64,000 nt of DNA from CAYUZU01 sp964448675 (lineage in GTDB: Bacteria; Planctomycetota; Phycisphaerae; UBA1845; Fen-1342): NCBI GenBank assembly GCA_964448675.1, contig CAYUZU010000010.1, forward strand, positions 1 through 64,000, written 5' to 3'. A program made the translations under genes and the position numbers. Below are positions 52,538 through 61,898 of the stretch, in pieces. The notes under the pieces were generated by a model. It ran no database searches, had not been told where the DNA came from, and was given only the letters and a program-made list of their open reading frames with translations. The first letter of the stretch is position 1; every line of letters begins with the position of its first letter.

Positions 52538-53890
52538 TTATCGGCCGCTTTGCCCGAACGTGCGTTCGATGAACCCGGTGTCGACGTGGCCCTTGACGAA
52601 TTCCGCCTGCTCCATGATGGCCTTGTGCAGCGGGATGGTCGTCTTGATCGGGCCGATGCTGAATTCCTCGAGGGCGCGCAGCATCGCGTTGATCGCCTCG
52701 CCGCGCGTCGGGCGATGCACCAGCAGCTTCGCGATCAGTGAATCGTAGTGCGGGCTCACCGTATAGCCCGCATGCGCATGCGTATCGAGCCGCACGCCCG
52801 GTCCGCCCGGCGGGATGAACGTGTGGATCGGCCCCGGGCTCGGGCGGAAGCCGCTGTCGGGGTTTTCCGCGTTGATGCGGCATTCGATCGCCGATCCCGT
52901 CTGCTTGATCTGATCCTGGCGGAGTTTGAGGGTTTCGCCCGCGGCGACGCGGATTTGCCACTGGACCAGGTCTTCGCCGGTCACCAGTTCCGTTACCGGG
53001 TGCTCGACCTGGATGCGGGCGTTGATCTCGATGAAGTAGAAGTTCTCTTCCTCGTCCACCAGGAACTCGCACGTGCCGGCCGAGTGATAGCCGGCGGCGC
53101 GGGCCAGACGCACGGCGGCATTGCAGAGCTTGTTGCGGGTGCGGCCGTTGATGTGGGGCGACGGGGATTCCTCGACCAGTTTCTGGTGCCGGCGTTGCAG
53201 CGAGCAGTCGCGCTCCCACAGGTGGATGATGTTGCCCTTCTTGTCGCCCAGGAGCTGCACCTCGACATGGCGCGGCCGCTCGATGAGCTTCTCGATATAG
53301 AGGCTGCCGTCCTTGAAGGCGGCCTCGGCCTCGGCGCGCGCGTGCCGGAAGCCCGAGCGCAGCGTGACCTCGTTGTGTGCCGGGCGCATGCCGCGCCCGC
53401 CGCCGCCCGCCGCCGCCTTGAGCATCACGGGGTAGCCGATCCTGCTGGCCAGGGTAACCGCGTCGTCTTCGGTCGCGACGTTCCCCTGGCTGCCGGGCAC
53501 CACGGGCACCTTGGCCTTCTTGGCGAGCTTGCGCGCTTCGACCTTGTCGCCGAGCATCTGCATGGCCTCGGCGGTGGGGCCGATGAACTCGATCTTGCAG
53601 TCGCGGCACATCTGGGCGAATTTCGGGTTCTCCGCCAGAAAGCCGTAGCCCGGATGGATCGCCTGGACGTCCGCGACTTCGGCCGCCGACAGGATTGCCG
53701 CCGCGTTCAGGTAGGACTGCGCGGCCGACTCGGCGCCGATGCAGATGGCGTCATGGGCGAGGTCGAGGTAGGCGGCGTCGCGGTCGGCGCGCGAGTAGAC
53801 CGCGACGGCTTCGATGCCCATGTCGCGGCAGGCGCGGATGATCCGCAGCGCGATTTCACCCCGATTGGCGACCAGAATCCGTGTGAACAT
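52538..53890 (-). CDS. accC: Acetyl-CoA carboxylase biotin carboxylase subunit
   Basis: A 450-residue ATP-grasp enzyme that carboxylates biotin on AccB, the first step of fatty acid synthesis. It has FTRILVANRGEIALRIIRAC at the start, IHPGYGFLAEN, the glycine-rich ATP loop KAAAGGGGRGMR, IEINARIQVEHPVTE with the metal ligands and catalytic region, and GSAIECRINAENP. Length is standard. It lies 22 nt downstream of accB in the same operon. Confidence 0.98.
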   Translation of the reverse strand: MFTRILVANRGEIALRIIRACRDMGIEAVAVYSRADRDAAYLDLAHDAICIGAESAAQSYLNAAAILSAAEVADVQAIHPGYGFLAENPKFAQMCRDCKIEFIGPTAEAMQMLGDKVEARKLAKKAKVPVVPGSQGNVATEDDAVTLASRIGYPVMLKAAAGGGGRGMRPAHNEVTLRSGFRHARAEAEAAFKDGSLYIEKLIERPRHVEVQLLGDKKGNIIHLWERDCSLQRRHQKLVEESPSPHINGRTRNKLCNAAVRLARAAGYHSAGTCEFLVDEEENFYFIEINARIQVEHPVTELVTGEDLVQWQIRVAAGETLKLRQDQIKQTGSAIECRINAENPDSGFRPSPGPIHTFIPPGGPGVRLDTHAHAGYTVSPHYDSLIAKLLVHRPTRGEAINAMLRALEEFSIGPIKTTIPLHKAIMEQAEFVKGHVDTGFIERTFGQSGR

Positions 53891-53912
53891 CCGTGCTCCG
53901 CTGGGGGGAAGG

Positions 53913-54410
53913 CTAGGCCGGCGCGATGGCGAACAGCGGCTGGTCGTACTCGACCGCCTCGGCGTTCTTGACGAGCACCTTCGTGATCCGCCCCGACGCT
54001 TCCGCCTTGATCTCGTTGAACACCTTCATCGCCTCCAGCAGGCAGACGACGGTGTCCGGCGTGACGTTGCTGCCGGGGGTGACAAAGGGCGGCGCGTCCG
54101 GCTCGGACCCCGCGTAGAACGTGCCCACCATCGGCGAGCGGATGTAGGTCTGGTTGTCCGCTTCGGCCGGGGGCGCGGCGGGTTCGGCCGCGGGGGCCGG
54201 CGGATTCACGTTGGCCGGCAGCGGCGGGGGAACCTGGGCGGCCGGTGCCAGGGGTTGGCCGCCACGGCGCAACAGGATGTGCGAGTCACCTTCGCGCAGC
54301 TCGAGCCGGCTTAGATCGTTGTCGACCATCAGGTCGATGAGCTGCTTGAGCTGGTTGAGGTCGGCGGGCAGCTTCTTGCCGCCGTTGGCTGCTTTCTTCT
54401 GATCATTCAT
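53913..54410 (-). CDS. accB: Biotin carboxyl carrier protein of acetyl-CoA carboxylase
   Basis: A 165-residue carrier protein: N-terminal helical region (ADLNQLKQLIDLMVDNDLSRLEL), a proline/alanine-rich swinging linker at ~60-85, and the C-terminal biotinyl domain with the modified lysine in LEAMKVFNEI. The ATG overlaps the stop of the peptidase gene (ATGA), so translation is coupled. accC follows immediately. Confidence 0.97.
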   Translation of the reverse strand: MNDQKKAANGGKKLPADLNQLKQLIDLMVDNDLSRLELREGDSHILLRRGGQPLAPAAQVPPPLPANVNPPAPAAEPAAPPAEADNQTYIRSPMVGTFYAGSEPDAPPFVTPGSNVTPDTVVCLLEAMKVFNEIKAEASGRITKVLVKNAEAVEYDQPLFAIAPA

Positions 54411-55513
54411 GAGAGATCAACCGGTAGGGTGGTGAGCACCTCGTAGCCGGATCGGGTGACGAGCACATCGTCCTCGATGCGGACGCCGCCAACGCCGGGG
54501 AGGTACACGCCGGGTTCGATCGTAATCACCATGCCCGCTTCGAGCTCCGTCTCGGTGCCTTTTCCGACGCGTGGCACTTCGTGCGCCACGAGGCCCAGCC
54601 CATGCCCGAGTGCATGGTTAAAGTGCTTGCCGAAGCCCGCCTTGTCGATGATCTTGCGCGCGACGGCGTCCAGTTCGTGGGACGTGATCCCGGGGCGCAC
54701 CGCCTCGATGGCGCGGTCGTGGGCCTCGCGCACCACGTCGTACACCTTGCGTAAACGGGCGGGGATGCTACCGAGGCAGATCACGCGGGTCAAGTCGCTC
54801 CCGTACCAGTTCACGTGTGCGCCCCAGTCAAACAGGGCAATGTCGTTCTTTTTCAGCTTGCGGTCGCCCGGCACCGCGTGCGGCAGGGACGAGTTGGGCC
54901 CGAAGGCCACGATCGACGGGAACGTCTCGCCCTGGGCGCCGAGTGATTGCATTTCGTACACCAGGCGGGCCGCCACCTGCCGCTCGCTGAGCCCCGGCTT
55001 GAGCCAGCGTCGCAGCTTCTGAAAGGACTTCTGGGCGATGTCGATCGCCTTGCGCATGCGCTTGATCTCGTCGGCGTCCTTGATGGCGCGGTGTGGCGTC
55101 ACAAGATCTTCGGTGTCCACCAGTTGGGTGGGCTTGACCAGCTTGCGCAACGCCTTGTGGTCGGCCACGGTCATGTGCGATGCGTTGAATCCCAGCCGCT
55201 CGATCTTGCAGCGCTGGACCTCCTTGGCGGTCCACTCCGGCCCGCGCTTCTTGCGCAGCACCTTGCGGGCGTAGGGGGCTTCCTTGTCGGCAGCCTCGTC
55301 AAAGCGGCCGTCGGTGAGCAGGATGACGCTGCGGGGCGTGACCAGGACCAGGCCGTCCTCGCCGGTGAAGCCCGTGAGCCAGTACTGGTCCATGCGGGTC
55401 TGGATGAGGTAGCCGTCGAGGTCCCGCCCGGCCATCGCCTCGCGCAACTTGTTTATTCGCAGGGAGTAAGGTTTCGGGATCGCCTTGCGACCGCTGGTCT
55501 TCTTCTTGCTCAT
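54407..55513 (-). CDS. M24 Xaa-Pro aminopeptidase/dipeptidase (PepQ-like)
   Basis: A 368-residue creatinase-fold peptidase removing residues next to proline. The metal ligands are visible in order: D in LFDWGAHVNWY, D in YGSDLTRVICLG, H in HALGHGLGL, E in ITIEPGVYLP and E in VRIEDDVLV. The basic N-terminus (MSKKKTSGRKAIPKPY) precedes the usual N-terminal domain. The ATG chosen removes a 71-residue upstream extension that overlaps the divergent promoter region. In many bacteria this gene sits before efp, accB and accC; here accB overlaps it directly and efp is missing. Confidence 0.93.
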   Translation of the reverse strand: MSKKKTSGRKAIPKPYSLRINKLREAMAGRDLDGYLIQTRMDQYWLTGFTGEDGLVLVTPRSVILLTDGRFDEAADKEAPYARKVLRKKRGPEWTAKEVQRCKIERLGFNASHMTVADHKALRKLVKPTQLVDTEDLVTPHRAIKDADEIKRMRKAIDIAQKSFQKLRRWLKPGLSERQVAARLVYEMQSLGAQGETFPSIVAFGPNSSLPHAVPGDRKLKKNDIALFDWGAHVNWYGSDLTRVICLGSIPARLRKVYDVVREAHDRAIEAVRPGITSHELDAVARKIIDKAGFGKHFNHALGHGLGLVAHEVPRVGKGTETELEAGMVITIEPGVYLPGVGGVRIEDDVLVTRSGYEVLTTLPVDLS

Positions 55514-55645
55514 GGCGCACTCCGGTTCGGACCTGGCGGGAGCGTATATTCCGGCGACCCCGCCTGCTGCCGGCACTGTACCGTTATCCGGGCCTTCCCG
55601 CCAGCCACGGGCCCGGTTTGTCACGCTGCGAGCGCGCCGGGGCAT

Positions 55646-55674
55646 TTGACCATGGAGCGCTGGCGGGATAAACT
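55646..55674 (+). promoter_or_regulatory. Promoter of rpmB
   Basis: TTGACC, a 17-nt spacer, then TAAACT, with an expected start about 65 nt before the rpmB ATG. It lies in the 233-bp divergent region between the peptidase gene and rpmB. Confidence 0.55.
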
Positions 55675-55746
55675 GTTGGGCTCGATAGGGACTGAGCCCG
55701 GCCCCCGCGGCCGATTCTGTGAACACGAGAATGCGACGAGGTCATC

Positions 55747-56016
55747 ATGGCGCGCAAGTGTTACTTCACCGGCAAGAAGACAATCTCGGGCCGGTCGATC
55801 TCCCGCCGCGGTAAGGCCAAGTACCTGGGTGGCGTGGGCCGCAAGACGACTGGGATCACGAAGCGCAAGTTCAAGCCCAACATTCAGAAGGTCCGTGCGG
55901 TGGTGGACGGGCGCGTGCAGCGGATCCGCGTGAGTGCCAAGGCGATCCGCATGGGGCTGGTCGTGAAGCCGGCCAAGCGCAACTGGAAGCCGGACAGCGA
56001 GGCCGCCGGTTCGTAG
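55747..56016 (+). CDS. rpmB: 50S ribosomal protein L28
   Basis: An 89-residue basic protein of the large ribosomal subunit. The N-terminus ARKCYFTGKKTISGRSISRRG and the core KRKFKPNIQKVRAVVDGRVQ are clearly L28. The single Cys at position 5 makes a zinc-binding four-Cys form unlikely. GAGG precedes the ATG. gatC follows after 24 nt, an unusual but plausible co-transcribed neighbour. Confidence 0.96.
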   Translation: MARKCYFTGKKTISGRSISRRGKAKYLGGVGRKTTGITKRKFKPNIQKVRAVVDGRVQRIRVSAKAIRMGLVVKPAKRNWKPDSEAAGS

Positions 56017-56040
56017 CATGGCCGGCCGCAGGGGCGTTCC

Positions 56041-56349
56041 ATGGCCAGCGAAATCGACGAGGCCCAGGTTCGTCATATCGCCAAGCTGGCCCGGCTGAAC
56101 CTGAGCGATGACGAGGTTCGGCTGTTCGCGGGGCAGTTGGGCGAGATTCTCTCCTACTTCAAGCAACTCGACGAAGCCGACACCGCGGGCGTGGAGCCGC
56201 TGGCCCACCCGCTGCCGGTGACCAACGTGCTGCGCGACGACGAGCCGGGGCCCGCGTTCGACACGGATGCGGCGCTGCGAAACGCGCCGCAGCGCGAGGG
56301 GCGGTTCTTCCGGGTACCGAAGGTGCTGGACCAGGGGTCGGGGGCCTGA
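56041..56349 (+). CDS. gatC: Asp-tRNA(Asn)/Glu-tRNA(Gln) amidotransferase subunit C
   Basis: A 102-residue GatC that stabilises GatA in the GatCAB complex, which amidates mischarged tRNAs. Typical: VRHIAKLARLNLSDDEVRLFAGQLGEILSYFKQL, PLAHPLPVTNVLRDDEP and a C-terminal GRFFRVPKVLD. gatA lies 150 nt downstream; gatB is not in the window. Confidence 0.96.
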   Translation: MASEIDEAQVRHIAKLARLNLSDDEVRLFAGQLGEILSYFKQLDEADTAGVEPLAHPLPVTNVLRDDEPGPAFDTDAALRNAPQREGRFFRVPKVLDQGSGA

Positions 56350-56499
56350 CGGCCAGCCACGCGCCTTGCATCGCGGGGGGCTTGGGTCGACACTGTTTCG
56401 CGAAGGCTGATTGGTCTACACGATGTGGAGATGCCGCGCTGCCGCGCATTCACACGGCATACTCAGAACCAGTAGCACCTTGTTGCAGGCACGCACGCC

Positions 56500-57984
56500 A
56501 TGCCCGAGCGCGAAACTGCATGTCAGATTGCCGCGGATGTGGCCGCCGGCCGGCGGACGGCCGTCGACGTCTGCCAGGAGGCCCTGGAGCGGATCGCGGC
56601 GCGCGACACGCAGATCGGGGCGTTCTTGTGCCAGACGCGCGACCACGCGCAGCAGCGGGCCGCCCGGGTCGATGCCGACGTCGCCGCCGGCAAGCCCGTC
56701 GGGCCCCTCGCGGGCGTGCCGGTTGCAGTCAAGGACAACATCTGCACCACGTTCTGTCCGACGACGGCGGCCTCGAAGATCCTCGATGGCTATGTCTCGC
56801 CCTACGACGCGACCGTCGTGCAGCGGCTCGAGGCGGCCGGGGCGATCATCGTCGGCAAGACCAACCTCGACGAGTTCGCCATGGGCTCGTCCACGGAAAA
56901 CAGCGGCTACTTTCCGACGAAGAACCCGTGGAACACGGATTGTGTCCCCGGTGGCTCGTCCGGCGGCTCGACGGCTGCGGTCGTCGCCGACATGGTGCCG
57001 GTGGCGCTGGGCTCTGACACCGGCGGTTCGATCCGCCAGCCGGCGGCACTGTGCGGCGCGGTCGGGCTCAAGCCGACGTACGGCCGCGTGTCGCGTTACG
57101 GTCTGCTCGCGTACGGCTCGAGTCTCGACCAGATCGGGCCACTGGCCCGCAACGTGCAGGATGCGGCCCTGTTGCTCGCCGCGATCAGCGGCAAGGACCC
57201 GCGCGACTCGACCAGTGTCGACGAGCCGGTGCCCGACTACGTGGCCGCGCTGACTGACGAGTACCTGGCGACGACCGGCAAGGCGCTGCGTATCGGCGTG
57301 CCGCAGGAATACCTGGGCGCAGGGCTGGATGATGAGACGCGGATGGCGGTCGAAGCCGCCCTGGACGTCTATCGCGAGCTGGGGGCCGAGGTCGTCATGG
57401 TGTCGCTGCCGCACGCGCGGTACGTGATTCCGGCGTACTACCTCGTCGTCACGGCCGAGGCCTCGAGCAACCTCGCGCGCTATGACGGCGTGCACTACGG
57501 GCACCGCACGACCCGCCCGCAGGACATCATCGACCTGTACAGCTCGTCACGCAACGAGGGCTTCGGAGCGGAGGTCAAGCGGCGCATCATGCTCGGCACA
57601 TTCGGGTTGTCGGCGGGCTACTACGATGCGTACTACAACAAGGCGCTCAAGGTCCGCCGCCTGATCAAGAACGACATCGATGCTGCGCTGGCCGAATGCG
57701 ACGTGCTCGCGGGGCCGGCCTCGCCGACGCTCGCGTTCCGCTTTGGCGAGAAGGTCGACGACCCGCTGGCGATGTTCCTGACCGACGTCTATACGGCGGC
57801 GATCAACCTGGCCGGTGTGCCGGCCCTGTCGCTGCCCTGCGGCTTTTCCCAAGCCGGCCTGCCGATCGGACTTCAGCTTGTCGGACCGGTGTTCGGCGAG
57901 ACGCGACTGCTCCAGGCGGCCCGGCTGTATGAGCGCGCCACCGACTGGCACCGGCGTACGCCGCCGAGTGCGGCCGGGGCCTGA
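56500..57984 (+). CDS. gatA: Asp-tRNA(Asn)/Glu-tRNA(Gln) amidotransferase subunit A
   Basis: A 494-residue amidase-signature enzyme that releases ammonia from glutamine for GatB. The Ser-cisSer-Lys triad is visible as the Lys in VPVAVKDNICT and the serines in PGGSSGGSTAAV and GSDTGGSIRQPAALCG. GLKPTYGRVSRYGLLAYGSSLDQIGP is the family signature. Length is normal. There is no obvious Shine-Dalgarno sequence before the ATG. Confidence 0.97.
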   Translation: MPERETACQIAADVAAGRRTAVDVCQEALERIAARDTQIGAFLCQTRDHAQQRAARVDADVAAGKPVGPLAGVPVAVKDNICTTFCPTTAASKILDGYVSPYDATVVQRLEAAGAIIVGKTNLDEFAMGSSTENSGYFPTKNPWNTDCVPGGSSGGSTAAVVADMVPVALGSDTGGSIRQPAALCGAVGLKPTYGRVSRYGLLAYGSSLDQIGPLARNVQDAALLLAAISGKDPRDSTSVDEPVPDYVAALTDEYLATTGKALRIGVPQEYLGAGLDDETRMAVEAALDVYRELGAEVVMVSLPHARYVIPAYYLVVTAEASSNLARYDGVHYGHRTTRPQDIIDLYSSSRNEGFGAEVKRRIMLGTFGLSAGYYDAYYNKALKVRRLIKNDIDAALAECDVLAGPASPTLAFRFGEKVDDPLAMFLTDVYTAAINLAGVPALSLPCGFSQAGLPIGLQLVGPVFGETRLLQAARLYERATDWHRRTPPSAAGA

Positions 57985-58008
57985 GCGCCACGTGGTCGAG
58001 GAGTGACG

Positions 58009-59472
58009 ATGAGCATTCGGGATCAGCAACACATCCGGACCAAGATCATCGCCACGCTCGGCCCGGCGTCGGCCACGCGTGAGCGGCTCAACGAGATGTT
58101 CGACGTGGGGCTGGATATCTGCCGGCTCAATTTCAGCCACGGCACGCTCGACGACCATGCCCGTACGCTCGAGCTGGTGCGCAGCCTTGCCAACGAGCGC
58201 GACGAGCCCGCCTGTGTCATCGGCGACTTGTGTGGACCGAAGATCCGCCTGGGCAAGTTCGCGGACGGTCCGGTCGAGATCGCCGCCGGCCACATGCTGC
58301 GGATCGTGGCCGGCGACGGGGCCTGCACCACGGATCGGCTTACGGTGAACTACGAGGCCCTGATCGAAGAGTGCGAAGTCGGCCAGCGCGTCTACATCGA
58401 CGATGGCCTGGTGCGCCTGGTCATTATCGAGAAGCACGCGGACAATCTCGAATGCCGCTGCACGACGGGCGGCACCCTGAGCAGCCGCAAAGGCGTCAAC
58501 TTGCCTGACACGCAGCTCAGCACACCGGCCCTGACAGAGAAGGACGAGCGCGATCTGGCGTGGGCACTGGAGCACGAACTGGACTTCGTCGCGTTGTCCT
58601 TTGTCCGCCGCCCCGAAGACCTGTACGCGCTCAAGAAGCGGATCAAGGACGCCGGGGCGGACATGCCGGTGATCATCAAGATTGAGAAGCCCGAGGCGCT
58701 CGCGCACCTGGATGAGCTGATTACGCACACCGATGCGGTGCTGGTGGCGCGCGGCGACCTGGGGGTCGAGACCGAGATCTGGCGCGTACCGCTGGTGCAG
58801 AAGGACATCATCGCCCGCTGTCAGCAGGCGGCGGTACCGGTGATCGTTGCGACGCAGATGCTCCAGAGCATGGTGGACAGCCCGATGCCGACGCGGGCCG
58901 AGGTCAGCGACGTCGCCAACGCGATCTTCGACCAGGCGGACGCGGTGATGCTCTCCGGCGAGACCGCGATCGGACGCTACCCGGTCGAGGCCGTCGACAT
59001 GATGAACCGGGTCGCTGCGGCCACGGGGGCGTTTCTGGCTCAGCAGCCGTGCACTGAAGCCGGTAGCACGGACGCGGTGCATTACCGGCCGACGGCGGCG
59101 ATTGCGCACGCCGCGGTGCAGGCGACGCTTGATCTCGGGGCGCGGCTGGTCGCGGTGTGGACGGCGACGGGCAACACGGCGCGGCGGGTCGCGCGGCACC
59201 GGTTGAGCGTGCCGGTGTTGGGGCTGACGTACGATGAACGCGTGTATCGGCGGCTCAATCTGCTTTACGGCGTCGTGCCGATTCGGGTGGAGCCGATGGA
59301 CAACCCGGCCGACATGGCGTGGGCGCTGGACACGATGTTGCTGGAGCGGTCGCTGGCGGCACGCGGCGATCTGATTGTCGTCGTGACCTCCACGCGACCG
59401 ACCACGCCGGGCGCGACCGACACCGTCCTCGTGCATCGTGTGGGGGATGGGCTGGGCGAGGCATCGGAGTGA
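58009..59472 (+). CDS. pyk: Pyruvate kinase
   Basis: A 487-residue glycolytic enzyme (PEP + ADP to pyruvate + ATP). It has TKIIATLGPAS at the start, CRLNFSHG, the active-site strand MPVIIKIEKPEAL, ARGDLGVE, and VIVATQMLQSMVDSPMPTRAEVSDVANA followed by ADAVMLSGETAIGRYP. The C-terminal regulatory domain is present. GAGGAG lies 5 nt before the ATG, which decides this start over a GTG 6 nt earlier. It follows gatA by 24 nt and may share its transcript. Confidence 0.98.
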   Translation: MSIRDQQHIRTKIIATLGPASATRERLNEMFDVGLDICRLNFSHGTLDDHARTLELVRSLANERDEPACVIGDLCGPKIRLGKFADGPVEIAAGHMLRIVAGDGACTTDRLTVNYEALIEECEVGQRVYIDDGLVRLVIIEKHADNLECRCTTGGTLSSRKGVNLPDTQLSTPALTEKDERDLAWALEHELDFVALSFVRRPEDLYALKKRIKDAGADMPVIIKIEKPEALAHLDELITHTDAVLVARGDLGVETEIWRVPLVQKDIIARCQQAAVPVIVATQMLQSMVDSPMPTRAEVSDVANAIFDQADAVMLSGETAIGRYPVEAVDMMNRVAAATGAFLAQQPCTEAGSTDAVHYRPTAAIAHAAVQATLDLGARLVAVWTATGNTARRVARHRLSVPVLGLTYDERVYRRLNLLYGVVPIRVEPMDNPADMAWALDTMLLERSLAARGDLIVVVTSTRPTTPGATDTVLVHRVGDGLGEASE

Positions 59473-59566
59473 CGGTCTGGCGGCACGCCGGCGGGCATGC
59501 CCCCGCAAGGGCGACGCGGCGCGATGCCCCACCTTCGAATCCCAGAGCCCGGGTCCGGTTCGCGCT

Positions 59567-60571
59567 TCAGAACGGCGTGCCGCATTCGGGGCAACGGCGC
59601 TCGGGCAGGTTCCACAGCAGGTAGTCACATTTGGCGCAGCGCGGCTCGTCGATCTCGATGCGGAACTTCAGCCCGCACGCGGTGCAGTGACTGGCCCCCG
59701 CCGCCACCGTTTGGGATCTGGTGCAGCGCGGGCAACGGAGTTCGAGCCGCGCCGGCGTCGTTTCGAGCCGCTCGACATCGTCCACCTTGCGCAGCCTGGC
59801 GAGGATGAGCAGCGACAGCGTGCCCGTGGCGTCGAGCACCGCCAGCGCCCCGAGCATGCGCCACGCCCACTCGTGCTCAACCTTCGCCAGAATCATGAAC
59901 GAGCCGAGCAGGGCGACGCTCCAGACACAACCGAGGGTCGCTGCCAGGATCTGCCCCATCGTCCGCGCCGCCGGCACGCGCACCAGCAGACACGTGTGGG
60001 CGAAGCTTCCCGCGGCGATGGCGGCGACGGCGGTCAGCCGCACGAACAGTTCGCTGTCGGTTTCGCTGGCCCAGATGCACGTCAGCAGCATGACGCAGCC
60101 GATGATCACCGCCGCCAGCCCGGCGCCCGCGAGCGGCCGCAGCACGCGCCGTTCGAAGAGGTCGGCGCACGGGACGGCGACGACGTAGTAGCCCATTAGC
60201 ACGAGCGTGCTGAGGATGGTGCGGGGCACGCCGTCATCCCAGCCACTGGGCCACCAGATGGCGGCGATCAACAGCGCGAAGTTGCCGGCGAAGATGATGA
60301 GCGCGATCTGGCTGAGGCGGCCCCAGCGCTGGCGTTCGATCGACTCGGCACAGGCCATCGCGACGCCGCAATGCACCGCCAAAGCGGCCAGTGTGCCGAG
60401 GATGCGCGCGGTCGTCTGGTTGAACGTTCCGACCAGCAGCAGGACCACGGCGATCAGCGCACAGATGACGAGCGAGACCACCATGGTGCGCAGAAACCAG
60501 CGCTTGAGCAGCAACCACTGCGAGAGGTCGTTGTCAGGGACGGTGGTGTTGACCATCGGTTGCGGGCCCAT
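59567..60571 (-). CDS. Multi-pass membrane protein with C-terminal zinc ribbons
   Basis: A 334-residue protein with about eight hydrophobic helices between residues 25 and 255. A cytoplasmic tail follows with three CxxC pairs: CPRCTRSQTVAAGASHCTACG, then CAKCDYLLWNLPERRCPECG. The latter resembles the zinc ribbon common in planctomycete membrane proteins. Function unknown. GAGGTG precedes the ATG. It lies 39 nt downstream of the TetR-controlled lipoprotein gene and may be part of that transcript. Confidence 0.82.
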   Translation of the reverse strand: MGPQPMVNTTVPDNDLSQWLLLKRWFLRTMVVSLVICALIAVVLLLVGTFNQTTARILGTLAALAVHCGVAMACAESIERQRWGRLSQIALIIFAGNFALLIAAIWWPSGWDDGVPRTILSTLVLMGYYVVAVPCADLFERRVLRPLAGAGLAAVIIGCVMLLTCIWASETDSELFVRLTAVAAIAAGSFAHTCLLVRVPAARTMGQILAATLGCVWSVALLGSFMILAKVEHEWAWRMLGALAVLDATGTLSLLILARLRKVDDVERLETTPARLELRCPRCTRSQTVAAGASHCTACGLKFRIEIDEPRCAKCDYLLWNLPERRCPECGTPF

Positions 60572-60610
60572 GGCGGTTCACCTCGCGGTGCGCGTTTGCG
60601 GATACACCGG

Positions 60611-61192
60611 TTACTGGTTGTCGGGGCGGAGTTCGGCAAGCCACTGGCGAATGTCGCGGTGCAGCACCTCGGTCGCGTCGGCGGGGGTCTTGGGATCGAC
60701 GGCGCGGAACACGTCGTGGTGCGAATTCGTGCCGAGGCCGAACGCGATGGTGCCGTCGGACCGCACGACGTAGAGGTGCACGCCGCCGACCGCGTCTTTG
60801 CCCATCAGGTATTCGGCCAGGGCGGCGTAATCAGTGTCGATCGGGTGCGCCTTGACGTAGCGGGCAAGGTCCTGGGCGCTCTCGCGGTACATGCGGGCCT
60901 GGTTCATGCCCCACTCGCTGGTGATCGGCACCTCGTCGGCGGCGCGAACCACCGTGGCGATATCCTCGCGGCGCAGCACTTCGGCGAGGGCGTCGGCCGC
61001 GGCGGCGTCGTAGTGCGGGTCGCGGTCGCGGACGTAGGTCGGGTAGACGGTGATCGAGACGTCGCCGACCTCTCTGGCGAACTGGGCCCGGGCCTCCTTG
61101 TCGATCACGCTGGCGGTGCAGCCGGCGATCGCGGCCAGCAGCGCCAGGACGGGGATCGTGACGTAGCGGCGTGGTCGTGCGGTGCAGAACAT
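60611..61192 (-). CDS. Lipoprotein under TetR-type control
   Basis: A 193-residue predicted lipoprotein (signal with lipobox AIAGC near residue 25). The rest is a mixed alpha/beta sequence (VSITVYPTYVRDRDPHYDAAAADALAEVL; GGVHLYVVRSDGTIAFGLGTNSHHDVF). I do not recognise the family; there is no transporter or enzyme motif. AAGGAG precedes the ATG. A GTAAG-N6-CTTAC site 25 nt before the start codon, within the promoter, matches one before the neighbouring TetR gene. Confidence 0.82.
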   Translation of the reverse strand: MFCTARPRRYVTIPVLALLAAIAGCTASVIDKEARAQFAREVGDVSITVYPTYVRDRDPHYDAAAADALAEVLRREDIATVVRAADEVPITSEWGMNQARMYRESAQDLARYVKAHPIDTDYAALAEYLMGKDAVGGVHLYVVRSDGTIAFGLGTNSHHDVFRAVDPKTPADATEVLHRDIRQWLAELRPDNQ

Positions 61193-61213
61193 CGGTTGCT
61201 CTCCTTGCTCACA

Positions 61214-61243
61214 AGTGTAAGCGTTTGCTTACTATTCAGCCAA
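61214..61243 (-). promoter_or_regulatory. Promoter with TetR operator (lipoprotein gene)
   Basis: On the minus strand TTGGCT, an 18-nt spacer, then TACACT. The spacer overlaps the 16-bp palindrome GTAAGcgtttgCTTAC (61217-61232), so a bound repressor would block polymerase. Confidence 0.7.
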
Positions 61244-61280
61244 ACAGAACACCGGCCACGCGGCCGGGATCATGCGATTG

Positions 61281-61874
61281 TCAGCTCGCCGGTCCGCCAT
61301 CGAGCAGCGCCCGGCCCACCTGGGCGAACAACCGCCGGCGCTGCGTCTCGCTGACCAGGCCCAGCTCGCGGGCGATGCTGGCCACGGTACCCAGGCCGAT
61401 CACCGCCCAGGCTGACAGTGTCGGGTCGGGCAGCGGGCCGTCGGCGGTGCCGTTGCGGTGGTCGGCGATACGCTGGCGGATGAAGCGCTGGTAGCGGCGA
61501 TACATATCCTGCAGGGCGGCCTGGATGTCGGGATCGTCGGTCTCGCTCAGGCCGGCGAAGACGATACGGTAGTAGCCGAACTCGCCGTGGTGCCGGGCTT
61601 CGTATTGCAGCAGCCGCTCGGCCGGGGTGGCGTCGTCATGGTCGGTCAGCAGACGATCCCAGATCTGCACCGACAGGTCGTATACGTGGCCGATCGCGGC
61701 GATGAACATGTGCTTCTTATCGGGCCAGATGCGATAGAGGATGTTCTGCTGTACGCCGCAACGCCGGGCCAGCTCCGCCGTCGTGGTCCGCCGATAGCCC
61801 AGCTCGGCAAAGGCCTGGGCGACGATGGGGAGCAGCTCGCGGCGTTTGTCGTCGAGTTGGCTGGCGCGGGGCAC
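61281..61874 (-). CDS. TetR/AcrR-family transcriptional regulator
   Basis: A 197-residue regulator. The N-terminal HTH (LPIVAQAFAELGYRRTTTAELARRCGVQQNILYRIWPDKKHMF) is typical TetR, and the helical ligand-binding domain fills the rest. The GTG start has AAGGAG 7 nt upstream. An operator-like GTAAG-N6-CTTAC lies 25 nt before the start, the same distance as at the lipoprotein gene downstream, which implies autoregulation and a small regulon. Ligand unknown. Confidence 0.92.
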   Translation of the reverse strand: MPRASQLDDKRRELLPIVAQAFAELGYRRTTTAELARRCGVQQNILYRIWPDKKHMFIAAIGHVYDLSVQIWDRLLTDHDDATPAERLLQYEARHHGEFGYYRIVFAGLSETDDPDIQAALQDMYRRYQRFIRQRIADHRNGTADGPLPDPTLSAWAVIGLGTVASIARELGLVSETQRRRLFAQVGRALLDGGPAS

Positions 61875-61898
61875 GGTCCTGCTCCTTGTCGGCGTATC

